This document shows, in pieces, positions 17,101 through 25,548 of a stretch of 64,000 nucleotides of DNA. The notes beneath the pieces were generated by a model. The model was not told where the DNA came from, made no database searches, and worked only from the letters and a program-made list of their open reading frames with translations. Origin of the DNA: Synechococcus sp. LA31 (GTDB taxonomy: Bacteria; Cyanobacteriota; Cyanobacteriia; PCC-6307; Cyanobiaceae); assembly GCF_018502385.1 (NCBI RefSeq), contig NZ_CP075523.1, positions 1,674,001 to 1,738,000 of the forward strand. Reading direction: 5' to 3'. Within the stretch, counting starts at the first letter, position 1. The number at the start of each line of letters is the position of its first letter. A program made the position numbers and the translations under genes.

Positions 17101-18702
17101 TCAGAACTTGAAGGTGGTCTTGATGATGCCACCGAAGTTGTTGAGGGGAGCGCTGTCGTTGCGCTTGTTGTTGAGTTCCCAGCCCAGCTGACCCAGGGGG
17201 TTGGACAGGTAGTACAGAGCGGGGGTCACGCTGATGTTGTCGGTGACCTGGAACTTGTACCACCACTCCCAGGCGTAGTTGCCGTCCTTAGGTGAGGCGC
17301 CGCAGAGGTCCTTGTCGCAAGCGGTGACGAAGGTGGGCTGGCCCACTGCCATACCGAGAGCGTTGCCCTTGATGAAGGCGTCGTCCCACTGCAGGCCGAC
17401 ATACCAGCTCTGGGAGGCCACGCCGTCGAAGTCGAAGGCGGTGTTGTCAGAGCTGTAGCTGGTGATGCCCCAGCCAAGGCTGATGGAGGGAACCCAGCCG
17501 CTCTCGGAAGGCTGCCAGTAAGCGCTCACAGCGACAGAGTTGTTGCTGCCAGCACCAGCGAAGGCGCCCTGCAGAACAGCAGCGGGAGTACCGGAGGCAG
17601 GGCCCACGCCGTTGCCGTAGTTGTAGGCAACAGCCGCACCCCAGCTGTCGCCGGCGTAGCCGAGCTGACCGGTGAAGGTCTGGGCAGCGCCGTCGGTACC
17701 AATACCACCTTCGTTGGGGTTACCAACGTTGGCGTTAGCGGACACGTAGTTGAGGCTGAAGCTCCAGCCGTTATCGGCGTACCACACACCAGCACCTGCG
17801 CCTTTGTTCAGGCTGTAGGTGCCAGGGGAACCGGCGTAGGTGAAGACGTCGAGGACGGTGTCAGCGGGGTACACGCTGGGCCACATGGCCAGCATGTCGT
17901 CCTGACGCACACGGCCACCGAAGGTGACGGTGACTTTGTCGCCAACGGGGAACTGGTAGAAGAGGCGGTCGATGCCCACCACGTTCGGGCCAGCATCTTC
18001 CTGGAAGGCCACTTCCAGAGCGTTCAGGCCGAGGTTGGCGCCATTAGCGCCCACGGTGCCGGCGGCGCCCCAGGGGGAATCACCGAAGTTGCCCGAGCGC
18101 AGGGTGGTGCGCAGCAGGTCTTTGCCGGTGAAGCTGGTGTCGAAGTTCAGGCGAACGTCGTAATTGAAAGCGGTAGCGCCTTCGAGGGTCTTGGCAGCGT
18201 CAGAGGCGTTGCTGTTGCTGCCGCCAAAGCTGTTGGCACCCATCACGAAGGTGGCAATACCCTTCAGCTTGGTGGTGGTGGAGAACTGGGTGGCTTCCAG
18301 TTCAGCAACCTTGGCCTCGAGGCCATCCACGCGGCCCTTCAGCACGGCGAGTTCCTTTTCGAACTCCTTCATCAGGCGCTTCAGCTCGTCGGTCACGTCG
18401 GTGATCCGGTCGAGGCAAGCGTTCAGCAGGGCGGCCGCTTCAAAGCGGGTCATCGCACGGCTGCCGCGGTAGGTGCCGTTGGGGTAGCCGGCCACACAGC
18501 CGTAGCGCTCGATCAGGTTGCTCAGAGCCTGATAAGCCCAGTCGGTGGGCTGCACGTCGGAGAACTGGGTGATCGAAGTCACCTGCTCCTCAGAGCCGTA
18601 CTGGCTAACGCCAGCGATGTTGAGTTCAGAGGCGGATGCAGCCACGGGAGCCATCAGGCCCAGGGCAGCAGGCGCCAGAAGAAGCTTCTGGAACAGTTTC
18701 AT
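17101..18702 (-). CDS. SLH-domain iron-uptake-type porin (SomA/OprB-like), copy 2
   Basis: The 533-residue paralogue of the neighbouring porin has the same signal peptide, SLH domain and coiled coil (residues 1 to about 130 identical) and a diverged barrel ending in FGGIIKTTFKF. In cyanobacteria these proteins are the abundant outer-membrane channels for small solutes, some linked to iron uptake. The barrels conserve blocks such as YDVRLNFDTSFTGKDLLR and NYAWEWWY, so both are likely functional. ATG 18702 is clear. It is divergent from the GT39 gene. Confidence 0.9.
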   Translation of the reverse strand: MKLFQKLLLAPAALGLMAPVAASASELNIAGVSQYGSEEQVTSITQFSDVQPTDWAYQALSNLIERYGCVAGYPNGTYRGSRAMTRFEAAALLNACLDRITDVTDELKRLMKEFEKELAVLKGRVDGLEAKVAELEATQFSTTTKLKGIATFVMGANSFGGSNSNASDAAKTLEGATAFNYDVRLNFDTSFTGKDLLRTTLRSGNFGDSPWGAAGTVGANGANLGLNALEVAFQEDAGPNVVGIDRLFYQFPVGDKVTVTFGGRVRQDDMLAMWPSVYPADTVLDVFTYAGSPGTYSLNKGAGAGVWYADNGWSFSLNYVSANANVGNPNEGGIGTDGAAQTFTGQLGYAGDSWGAAVAYNYGNGVGPASGTPAAVLQGAFAGAGSNNSVAVSAYWQPSESGWVPSISLGWGITSYSSDNTAFDFDGVASQSWYVGLQWDDAFIKGNALGMAVGQPTFVTACDKDLCGASPKDGNYAWEWWYKFQVTDNISVTPALYYLSNPLGQLGWELNNKRNDSAPLNNFGGIIKTTFKF

Positions 18703-18716
18703 GGTCCTCACACCAA
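18311..18716 (-). repeat. 406-bp perfect repeat, copy in porin 2
   Basis: This is the partner of the block at 16459-16864. It includes the start codon, the signal peptide, the SLH domain and most of the coiled coil, and it stops where the barrel sequence begins to differ. Confidence 0.95.
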
Positions 18717-18834
18717 AAGAGGAATTGGGCGCAATGCGCCGTGGAGGCATCCTGCAAGCCCTGCCACGGCAAACACAGAGAAGCTGTGCCACAAACCGCA
18801 ATGGCATGTAGCAACCAATACACAACGGCCCTCA

Positions 18835-20925
18835 ATGCCGCGCTCGCTCAGACTTCTCGCAACCCCCCACACGCCACCACCTGTGTTGAAGCGATCGCCC
18901 TGGCTGTGGTGGCTGGTACTACTGGGCATTTGGCTGTTGGCCACCGCCGCCGATCGCGCCTGGCTTATGGCTGATCAACGCCTGCCGGCCTGGGATCAAG
19001 CCGACTACCTCAACAGCGCCATTGATCACGGCCGCGCCCTGGGGCTTTTGGGCGGCGGGAGCTGGCCGGGCTGGCAAGGGCTGATGGATCTCTCGCCCAA
19101 AATCCCACCGCTGGCATCGCTGGTGAGCGGCACGGTGATGGCCGTAGCCGGCGAAACTGTGAACGGCGCCAGCTGGTCCCTGAGCCTCTGGCATGGCCTG
19201 CTGCTGCTGGTGATCGCCCGCTGGGGCCAGGAGCTGCTCAACGCGTCGTTTGGCTTACTCGCGGCAAGCCTGGTAGCCCTGGCACCAGCGCTATCCGGCC
19301 TGCGGGTGGACTTCACCCTCGACATGCCGCTCACCGCCAGTTGCAGCCTGGCCCTATGGCTGCTCTGGCGCTGGCAGCGGCGTGAGGGCGGCGGCGGATG
19401 GGGACAGGCCATCGCCGCCGCCGCCGCCATCGCCGCAGCCCTGCTGATCAAACAAAGCGCGCTGCTGGTGCTGGCTCTACCGGCCCTATGGAGCTTCGGC
19501 CAGGCCCAGGCACACCCCAGACGACGCTGGCAGGCGTGGGCTGCGCTGGCTTTGGTGCTGGCCTTGCTGCTGCCCTGGCTGCATCACAACTGGATCACCA
19601 CCCTGGGCGGCACTGAGCGTGCCGTGATCAGTTCAGGGGCTGATGAAGGTGATCCCGGCAGCCTCGATCCCCGCAGCCTGATCTGGTACCCACGCCTGTG
19701 GGCGAGCCAGCTGGGCGTCGCCACAGTCAGCGCCGGGCTGGCCGGGCTGGCCCTGTTGGGCTGGCAGCATCGCGGCCACTGGCGTCAACGCTGGCAGGCC
19801 GGCTGGGGCTGGCTGCTGGGAGTCGCGATCAGCGGCTGGCTCTGCACAAGCCTCAGCCCTAATAAAGACGAGCGCTACATCGCGCCGGTGCTGCCGCTGC
19901 TAGCCCTTCTGCTGGCGCGGGGTTGGTGGGCCCTGGGACAATGGATCGCCCGCCAGCGCTCGAGCCACTGGGCCAGCGGAGCCCTTGCTCTGGGGTTGAT
20001 CAGCGCTGGCGGGATCGCGGCCCGCGCCAGCCTGGGCGAACTGGATCGCGATCCCCCCTCCGCCGTGGTGGCAGCGATGCAGAGCCTGCGGGAGCGTGTA
20101 GGCGATGCCCCCACCACTCTGCTGATCAGCGGCAGCAGCGCCGATCTCAACGAACACAGCCTCACCCTGTTGGGCCGCCAACAGGGTGGCCAGGTGCTGG
20201 TGCGCCGGCTGGGGCGCAATCCCGGCCAGGAGGAGCTGGCTCTCGAGCAGGGGGAGTGGTGGCTGATCGCCACTGGCGACCAGGGCACGAGCCGAGCCTC
20301 CGCTCGGGCTCTCAGCCGCGCCGTACGCCGCAATGGCCGCTACGAACGCGTGCAGATCTGGCCCTGGAGCAAGCAGCGCCAGCTGGAGTTGTGGCGGCGC
20401 AAGCCTGGTGTGGCAGCACCCAGCAGCTTCCAGCAGCGGTTCATCAGCCTGGCCCGGGGGCTGGAGCAGGGGCCCCGGGGCCTGCAGCCGGTGTTTGCGG
20501 CGATCGGCCCCTGGCATCTGCTCGATCCTCGCTTCAGCTATCAGGCCGAGGTGAAGCAGTGGGCGGAGGCCCAGCTGCAGCGCAATCCCAGCCATCGCGA
20601 TGCGCTCTGGAGCCTGGCCCTGGTAGCGGTGCTACAGAACCGGCCACAACAGGCTGATCAGTGGTTTGCCCGCTTGGAGCAACTCGAGGGCAACGGTCAC
20701 TGGCCCACCGCTTATCGCAGCGTGGTGCAGCTAGCTGACTGGCGAAGTTGCAGCGCGGCCAGGGTGGCCGACGCGCGCGACAGTGATCCCAATACCACTC
20801 CGGTGCTGATGGCCCTTCGCGATCTGAGCCGCAGCCTCTGCTTCGATCCACGCGGCCCCATCGCGCTGCGCAGCAGCCTGCCGGCCGCGGTTGAACGCGT
20901 GTCGCTGGAGCTGAAACAGCCATGA
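18835..20925 (+). CDS. GT39/ArnT-like polyprenyl-phosphate-sugar glycosyltransferase, integral membrane
   Basis: The 696-residue GT-C type protein has an N-terminal helix, then an extracytoplasmic loop with acidic residues (WDQADYLNSAIDHGRA) where the catalytic Asp/Glu of ArnT/PMT enzymes is expected. About ten further hydrophobic helices run to about residue 390, and an outer soluble region of about 300 residues follows. The C-terminal part looks TPR-like (ALWSLALVAVLQNRPQQADQ). Such enzymes take a sugar from a lipid carrier and attach it to an envelope acceptor. It overlaps the next gene by 4 bases, forming an operon. Confidence 0.82.
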   Translation: MPRSLRLLATPHTPPPVLKRSPWLWWLVLLGIWLLATAADRAWLMADQRLPAWDQADYLNSAIDHGRALGLLGGGSWPGWQGLMDLSPKIPPLASLVSGTVMAVAGETVNGASWSLSLWHGLLLLVIARWGQELLNASFGLLAASLVALAPALSGLRVDFTLDMPLTASCSLALWLLWRWQRREGGGGWGQAIAAAAAIAAALLIKQSALLVLALPALWSFGQAQAHPRRRWQAWAALALVLALLLPWLHHNWITTLGGTERAVISSGADEGDPGSLDPRSLIWYPRLWASQLGVATVSAGLAGLALLGWQHRGHWRQRWQAGWGWLLGVAISGWLCTSLSPNKDERYIAPVLPLLALLLARGWWALGQWIARQRSSHWASGALALGLISAGGIAARASLGELDRDPPSAVVAAMQSLRERVGDAPTTLLISGSSADLNEHSLTLLGRQQGGQVLVRRLGRNPGQEELALEQGEWWLIATGDQGTSRASARALSRAVRRNGRYERVQIWPWSKQRQLELWRRKPGVAAPSSFQQRFISLARGLEQGPRGLQPVFAAIGPWHLLDPRFSYQAEVKQWAEAQLQRNPSHRDALWSLALVAVLQNRPQQADQWFARLEQLEGNGHWPTAYRSVVQLADWRSCSAARVADARDSDPNTTPVLMALRDLSRSLCFDPRGPIALRSSLPAAVERVSLELKQP

Positions 20926-22529
20926 GCCAGCGCCTGACCCCAGAGCAACGCGTGTGGCTGGCAGCCGGGGTGTTCACCCTGGTGGGCTGGACACTGCAGT
21001 GGTGGCGACTGCACAGCTTCGCCGCCACGATGGATCAGGGGATCCTGTTCCAAGTGCTCTGGAACGGCCTGAGCGGCCATCCATTCGAGAGCACACTCTC
21101 CTCGCAACTTTCCACCAACGTGGTTCATGGCGGCCAACTGCCGGCCATCGGCTACCACCGCCTCGGACAGCACTTCACACCCACCCTGGCCCTGTGGATC
21201 CCGCTGGTGGCACTGCTCGGCAAATGGGCCCTGCCGATGCTGCAGGTGGCGCTGATCGCCGCAGCCGGCCTGGTGCTGCATCGCATCGCCCGCCTGCGGC
21301 TGGAGGCGGATCTAGCGGCGATGCTCACCATGGCCTTTTTCGGCGCCAATGCCGTCATCGGCCCCACCCTGGGCAATTTCACTGATCTCAGCCAGCTGCC
21401 GCTGTGCGTGTTCGTGCTTCTACTTGGTCTGCTGGAGCGGCGCCTCTGGCTGACCCTGCCCGCGGCGTTCTTGATGCCCCTGATCCGCGAAGACACCGGC
21501 GTAGTGCTCGTGGGGATCGGGCTGTGGCTACTGGTGCGGCAGCGCTCGCGCTGGCCCCTCGCGCTGGCTTTGATCGCCTGGGGGGGCGGCTGGGTGGTGC
21601 TGGTCACCAACGTGCTGATGCCGCTGTTCAGCCAGGACAACTCCCGCCGCTTCATGGTGGAGAACTTCGGCCAATACCTGCAGGGCCAGGAACAGGCCAG
21701 CAGCCTTGAAACAGCCGTGCGCGCCCTGCAGCAACCGCTGGTGCTGCTGCGGGAGCTGGTGAGCCCACCCCGCGACACGCTGCTTTACCTGGCAGGCCAG
21801 GGCCTGCCTTTGTTGTTCATCCCCTGGATCGCGCTCGACAGCTGGCTGTTGATGGGCCTGCCTCTGCTCGGCCTGCTGCTGGCCCAGGGCTCCAACAACC
21901 CCCTATCGATCAACATCCGCTACACCTACCTGGTGGTACCGGGGCTGTTTGCCGGCAGTGCCCTCTGGTGGCAGCGCCACCAGCCGCTGTTCGCCTCAAG
22001 GCGACTACGGCGTGTGTGGGCTGGCTGCATCCTGCTGTCCCTGCTGTTCACCCTGGGCAGCAATCCCAACCGCAGCCTGTCGTGGCTGATCCCCGACAGC
22101 ATCCAGCCCCTGGTGTACAGCAACCCGATACGCCAATGGCAGCACAGCCAGCAGGCTCATGCAGTGCTGGGTTTGATTCCCTCGAAAGCCAGCGTGGCAG
22201 CCAGCACCCCGCTTATCCCGCATCTGGCGGCGCGGCAGGTGCTGGTGCGCTTCCCCGACCATGTCGCCTACCAAACCCGCGCTGGCCAGGCCACACCCGT
22301 GGAATGGATTGCCGTTGATCTCGATCAACAGCGTCGCTATGCCGTGGCCTTCCCCCAGGAGCAGAAAGCGTTGAAGCGAAGCCTGCGGCAGCTGAAAACA
22401 TTGCCGGGCGATGGGTATCAGGTGCAGGAGGTGCGCGACGGCGTGGTGCTACTGCAACGCAATGGCCCCGTCCAACCGGCAGCGGAGAAGCAGCTCAATC
22501 AGCTGCTGGCGGAGGCGAAGCAGCGCTAA
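20922..22529 (+). CDS. DUF2079 integral membrane protein, first copy
   Basis: This 535-residue, many-helix protein has the DUF2079 N-terminal signature: MDQGILFQVLWNGLSGHPF, and then YHRLGQHFTPTLALWIPLVA. DUF2079 belongs to the GT-C fold group, so lipid-linked sugar transfer is likely but not shown. It is translationally coupled to the GT39 gene (ATGA overlap). A periplasmic C-terminal domain of about 150 residues follows the last helix. It overlaps the convergent gene by 35 bases. Confidence 0.82.
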   Translation: MSQRLTPEQRVWLAAGVFTLVGWTLQWWRLHSFAATMDQGILFQVLWNGLSGHPFESTLSSQLSTNVVHGGQLPAIGYHRLGQHFTPTLALWIPLVALLGKWALPMLQVALIAAAGLVLHRIARLRLEADLAAMLTMAFFGANAVIGPTLGNFTDLSQLPLCVFVLLLGLLERRLWLTLPAAFLMPLIREDTGVVLVGIGLWLLVRQRSRWPLALALIAWGGGWVVLVTNVLMPLFSQDNSRRFMVENFGQYLQGQEQASSLETAVRALQQPLVLLRELVSPPRDTLLYLAGQGLPLLFIPWIALDSWLLMGLPLLGLLLAQGSNNPLSINIRYTYLVVPGLFAGSALWWQRHQPLFASRRLRRVWAGCILLSLLFTLGSNPNRSLSWLIPDSIQPLVYSNPIRQWQHSQQAHAVLGLIPSKASVAASTPLIPHLAARQVLVRFPDHVAYQTRAGQATPVEWIAVDLDQQRRYAVAFPQEQKALKRSLRQLKTLPGDGYQVQEVRDGVVLLQRNGPVQPAAEKQLNQLLAEAKQR

Positions 22530-23181
22530 ACGCCCAATGGCGTGTGTGCAGAAACAGGCCCACCGCCATCAAGAGCTCGATGCCTTCCTGATCGTTGCGG
22601 ATGCGCTCGGCATGGCTGATCCAGCTCAAATCAAAATAGGTGTAGAAGAGAGCCACGATCAGGAAATACAGGCTGTAGTGCCGAGCGGGCCAAGCCTCGA
22701 TGTGCGGCATCCAGCGCCAGCCCGCATAACCAAAGAAAAGCCCGGCAGCGATGAACGACACATGCAGGTAGTTCTGTACAGCCGGCAGGTTATGGATGTT
22801 GGTTTCCTTCTGAGCATTGATGTTGCGCAGTGCCTCCACCCCCCAGCCATGGATGCGCTCCCCCCAGCTGATCTCCTCAGCCGCCACATAAAAGAGAAAC
22901 AGGGTGAGAAGCAACCAGGCCACCCCCTGCAACGACCTCCACTGGCGACGCCGCAGCCAAAGCACACGCAGGCTGCACACACACGCACCGGCATAGGCCG
23001 CAAACTGGAGCCACTCCACCGGACCGTCCTCACCGGTGGTCCAGGCTTCAAAGACCCCGAAAGGCAGGAAATACACCACCCCGTAGAGCCCCAACATGTA
23101 AATCAGTGGTGCTGTGTCAACCGCCGGGGTGAAACTGCCCCAAGGGGTGTGGAAGGTGCGCAGCTGTCGCTCAACAGTCAT
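22495..23181 (-). CDS. Conserved multi-helix membrane protein with EEISWGER motif
   Basis: The 228-residue product (ATG 23181) has about six hydrophobic helices. Its best conserved-looking block is AAEEISWGERIHGWG followed by INAQKETNIHNL, which I recall from unnamed bacterial membrane proteins but cannot assign to a function. The charged residues EE, ER and the NxHN segment lie between helices and could form an active site. An in-frame TTG at 23205 is an alternative start. It sits between the two parts of the glycosylation block, on the opposite strand. Confidence 0.7.
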   Translation of the reverse strand: MTVERQLRTFHTPWGSFTPAVDTAPLIYMLGLYGVVYFLPFGVFEAWTTGEDGPVEWLQFAAYAGACVCSLRVLWLRRRQWRSLQGVAWLLLTLFLFYVAAEEISWGERIHGWGVEALRNINAQKETNIHNLPAVQNYLHVSFIAAGLFFGYAGWRWMPHIEAWPARHYSLYFLIVALFYTYFDLSWISHAERIRNDQEGIELLMAVGLFLHTRHWAFSAASPPPAAD

Positions 23182-23280
23182 CCAGCGGCCCAGAGGATTT
23201 GCCAAACCTTAAGGCTGCGTTAACAACCCAGATGCTTTGCTGATCCACATCACTCACGCCCGGCTGATCGGGCCTGCCGG

Positions 23281-24276
23281 ATGACCACAGCCTCGAGCGC
23301 TGCATCGCCGCCAAGCCTCTGGGTGGTGGCGGCCTGCTTCAACGAAGCCAGCGGGATCCGGGCGTTCATCACCGCCATCGAAGCCCTAGGGCTGGCGCAG
23401 CAGCTCCTGCTGATCGACGACGGTTCACGCGACAACACCGCTGCCGTGATTCGCGCCGAAATCGAGCTGAGGCGCGAATCACCCCAAGCCTTACCGATCA
23501 GCCTGATCGAACTCACCCGTAACTTCGGCAAGGAGGCGGCCATGCTGGCCGGGCTGGATCAGGCCCGGGGCCGCTGCGACGCCGTTGTGTTGATCGATGC
23601 CGACCTGCAACACCCACCAGAGCTGATCCCTGAGATGGCGCGCCATTGGCAGGAGGGCGCCGAGATGGTCACGGCGATCCGCAGCGCCGCCGATCAGGAA
23701 TCCACCCTCAAGATCCTCAGCGCCTCCGGCTTCTATTCCCTGTTCAACCGGCTCACCGATTCGGTGCAGCTGGTGGATGGTGCCGGTGATTTCCGCCTGC
23801 TCAGCCAGCCGGTGGTGCGCGCCCTCACCGACATGCGCGAGGGCACCCGCTTCTCCAAGGCCCTCTTCCCCTGGACGGGCTTCCGCAGCGTGGACATCAG
23901 CTACGACCGGTCCCAACGCAACAGCGGCGCCACCACCTGGAACGCTCGGCGCCTATTCAGCTACGCCCTCGATGGCATCTTCAGCTTCTCGGTGCTTCCC
24001 CTACGCATCTGGATTGGCGTTGGCATGGTGATCTCGCTGATCAGCCTGGTGTACGCACTGGTGCTGGTGATCAGCACGTTGCTGCACGGCATCGATGTAC
24101 CCGGCTACGCCTCGCTGATCGTGGCGGTGCTGTTTCTTGGCGGCGTACAGCTGATCGGGATCGGCATCCTCGGGGAATACATCGGCCGCATCTTCGAAGA
24201 AAGCAAGCGGAGGCCGCCCTATCTGGTGCGCCGCATCAGCGCATCGGCTTCACGGGATCGCCAGGGCGAAGCATAA
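23281..24276 (+). CDS. GtrB/DPM1-like family 2 glycosyltransferase with C-terminal membrane helices
   Basis: The 331-residue enzyme has a GT2 domain: VVAACFNEASGIRAFITAIE, then LIDDGSRDNTAAVIR, and the catalytic metal site VVLIDADLQHPPELIPEM near residue 105. Two C-terminal transmembrane helices (about residues 230-255 and 270-300) are of the type that oligomerise GtrB and DPM synthases. It should load a nucleotide-activated sugar onto polyprenyl phosphate on the cytoplasmic side. Its end overlaps the convergent GtrA-ChbG gene by 58 bases. The pairing fits a flippase plus synthase. Confidence 0.88.
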   Translation: MTTASSAASPPSLWVVAACFNEASGIRAFITAIEALGLAQQLLLIDDGSRDNTAAVIRAEIELRRESPQALPISLIELTRNFGKEAAMLAGLDQARGRCDAVVLIDADLQHPPELIPEMARHWQEGAEMVTAIRSAADQESTLKILSASGFYSLFNRLTDSVQLVDGAGDFRLLSQPVVRALTDMREGTRFSKALFPWTGFRSVDISYDRSQRNSGATTWNARRLFSYALDGIFSFSVLPLRIWIGVGMVISLISLVYALVLVISTLLHGIDVPGYASLIVAVLFLGGVQLIGIGILGEYIGRIFEESKRRPPYLVRRISASASRDRQGEA

Positions 24277-25490
24277 AAGCGGCGTGAGAGCGGGTAGGCC
24301 TGAAGCTCAGCCGCTTCAAACGAGTAGCCCTCCGCCGGGTGGGCCAGCACAAGGCCACCTTCGACCCGCAGCTGGCGCTCGGCCGAGGTGATCACCGCGG
24401 TATCCATCCGGCCCGTGAACAGCACCCCGCAGAAGCCGGCATTGGTAGCAATCCCGCGGCGGGCCAGCTCAGCGGCACGACCGCTGTTGAGCAGGCGCAG
24501 CAGCAACCACTTGAGCGGCCCGAGGCCCAAACAGCCCTGCCACCAGAGCGTCAGGGGGATACCCCGCCAGGGCCAAGGCTCGCGCAGGCTGCGGATCCAG
24601 GTGGGCTGAAGCGCCGGAGGGAGCTGGCCGATCTGCTGCCACACCAGCGGCGTGAGATGCACGTGCTGGTGGCCATCCAGCCTTAGGGACCGCCCGGGAA
24701 AGAGCCGTTGAAACCATTGAATCTGAGCCGTGAGTTCGCAGGCGAGCTGCTGCTCGATCCGGCGGCGCGCCCGCCACCAGCGGGGGAGACAACTCAGCAG
24801 CAGCAGGCGGCCAAACCCCAGCGCCAGGCGGCCCTCCCCATCGAGCAACGCCGGAATCCGCTTGGGATCCGCCGCTGGTGGACCCTCGCTCAAGCAGAGG
24901 TGCAAGGCCAATTCAAACTGAGGCCGCTGAGCACAAGCCTGCGCAGCGGCCATCGCGGCCGGTCCAGCCACCAGCACGCTGGCCGAATCAAGCGCACCGG
25001 CGTCGTGAAGGTTCAGGATCGTGGTGTTCACCGCCTCGTGCAGCCCCAAATCGTCGGCATGGAAGCGAACAGGCGCCAGGCCAACGACGGCCTCGCGCTG
25101 GCGGCGGGCCCGGCTGTGGCGGGCCGCCAGCGACCAGATCACGTAATTGATCGCGGTTGGGGTGAACACCATCACCGCCGTGCCAGCGACGCTGCGGGCC
25201 CACAGGCCCAGCCAACCCGGCAGCAGCAAGCTCACCAGCACATTGAGGCTGGTTTGAATCAGCAGCCACCGCCGCGGGAAGGGCGCTCCACCGGTGTGTT
25301 CCCGAAACGTGAACAGTGCATGAGCGAGATAACCCCAACACGACGCCAGCAGAAAACCCGAGAGATTGGCCAACGACAGAGGCCAACCCAGCCATTCGCC
25401 ACAGAGCAGCACCAGGGCATGGATCCCTGCCGCCAACACCCCAACGCCGCCGTAGCGCATTAGCTCCGCCAGCTTTGCCCGCACTCCCAC
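24219..25490 (-). CDS. GtrA-ChbG/YdjC fusion: membrane flippase-like domain plus sugar deacetylase
   Basis: The 423-residue protein joins two domains. Residues 1 to about 125 are four hydrophobic helices with GtrA features (MRYGGVGVLAAGIHALVLL, GFLLASCWGYLAHALFTF, and TAINYVIW). GtrA proteins are proposed to flip polyprenyl-phosphate sugars. Residues from about 140 to 420 are a YdjC/ChbG-type deacetylase with metal residues in RFHADDLGLHEAV and the LDGHQHVHL and LVLAHPAEG motifs. The start is a GTG. The combination ties sugar deacetylation to lipid-linked sugar handling. It is divergent from the second DUF2079 gene. Confidence 0.85.
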   Translation of the reverse strand: MGVRAKLAELMRYGGVGVLAAGIHALVLLCGEWLGWPLSLANLSGFLLASCWGYLAHALFTFREHTGGAPFPRRWLLIQTSLNVLVSLLLPGWLGLWARSVAGTAVMVFTPTAINYVIWSLAARHSRARRQREAVVGLAPVRFHADDLGLHEAVNTTILNLHDAGALDSASVLVAGPAAMAAAQACAQRPQFELALHLCLSEGPPAADPKRIPALLDGEGRLALGFGRLLLLSCLPRWWRARRRIEQQLACELTAQIQWFQRLFPGRSLRLDGHQHVHLTPLVWQQIGQLPPALQPTWIRSLREPWPWRGIPLTLWWQGCLGLGPLKWLLLRLLNSGRAAELARRGIATNAGFCGVLFTGRMDTAVITSAERQLRVEGGLVLAHPAEGYSFEAAELQAYPLSRRFYASPWRSREADALMRRTR

Positions 25491-25548
25491 AGCCGTTCAT
25501 GGCCAGCGCCGGCAGCCTATGGGAAGCTCAGCGCCTGAGCACCGATCC

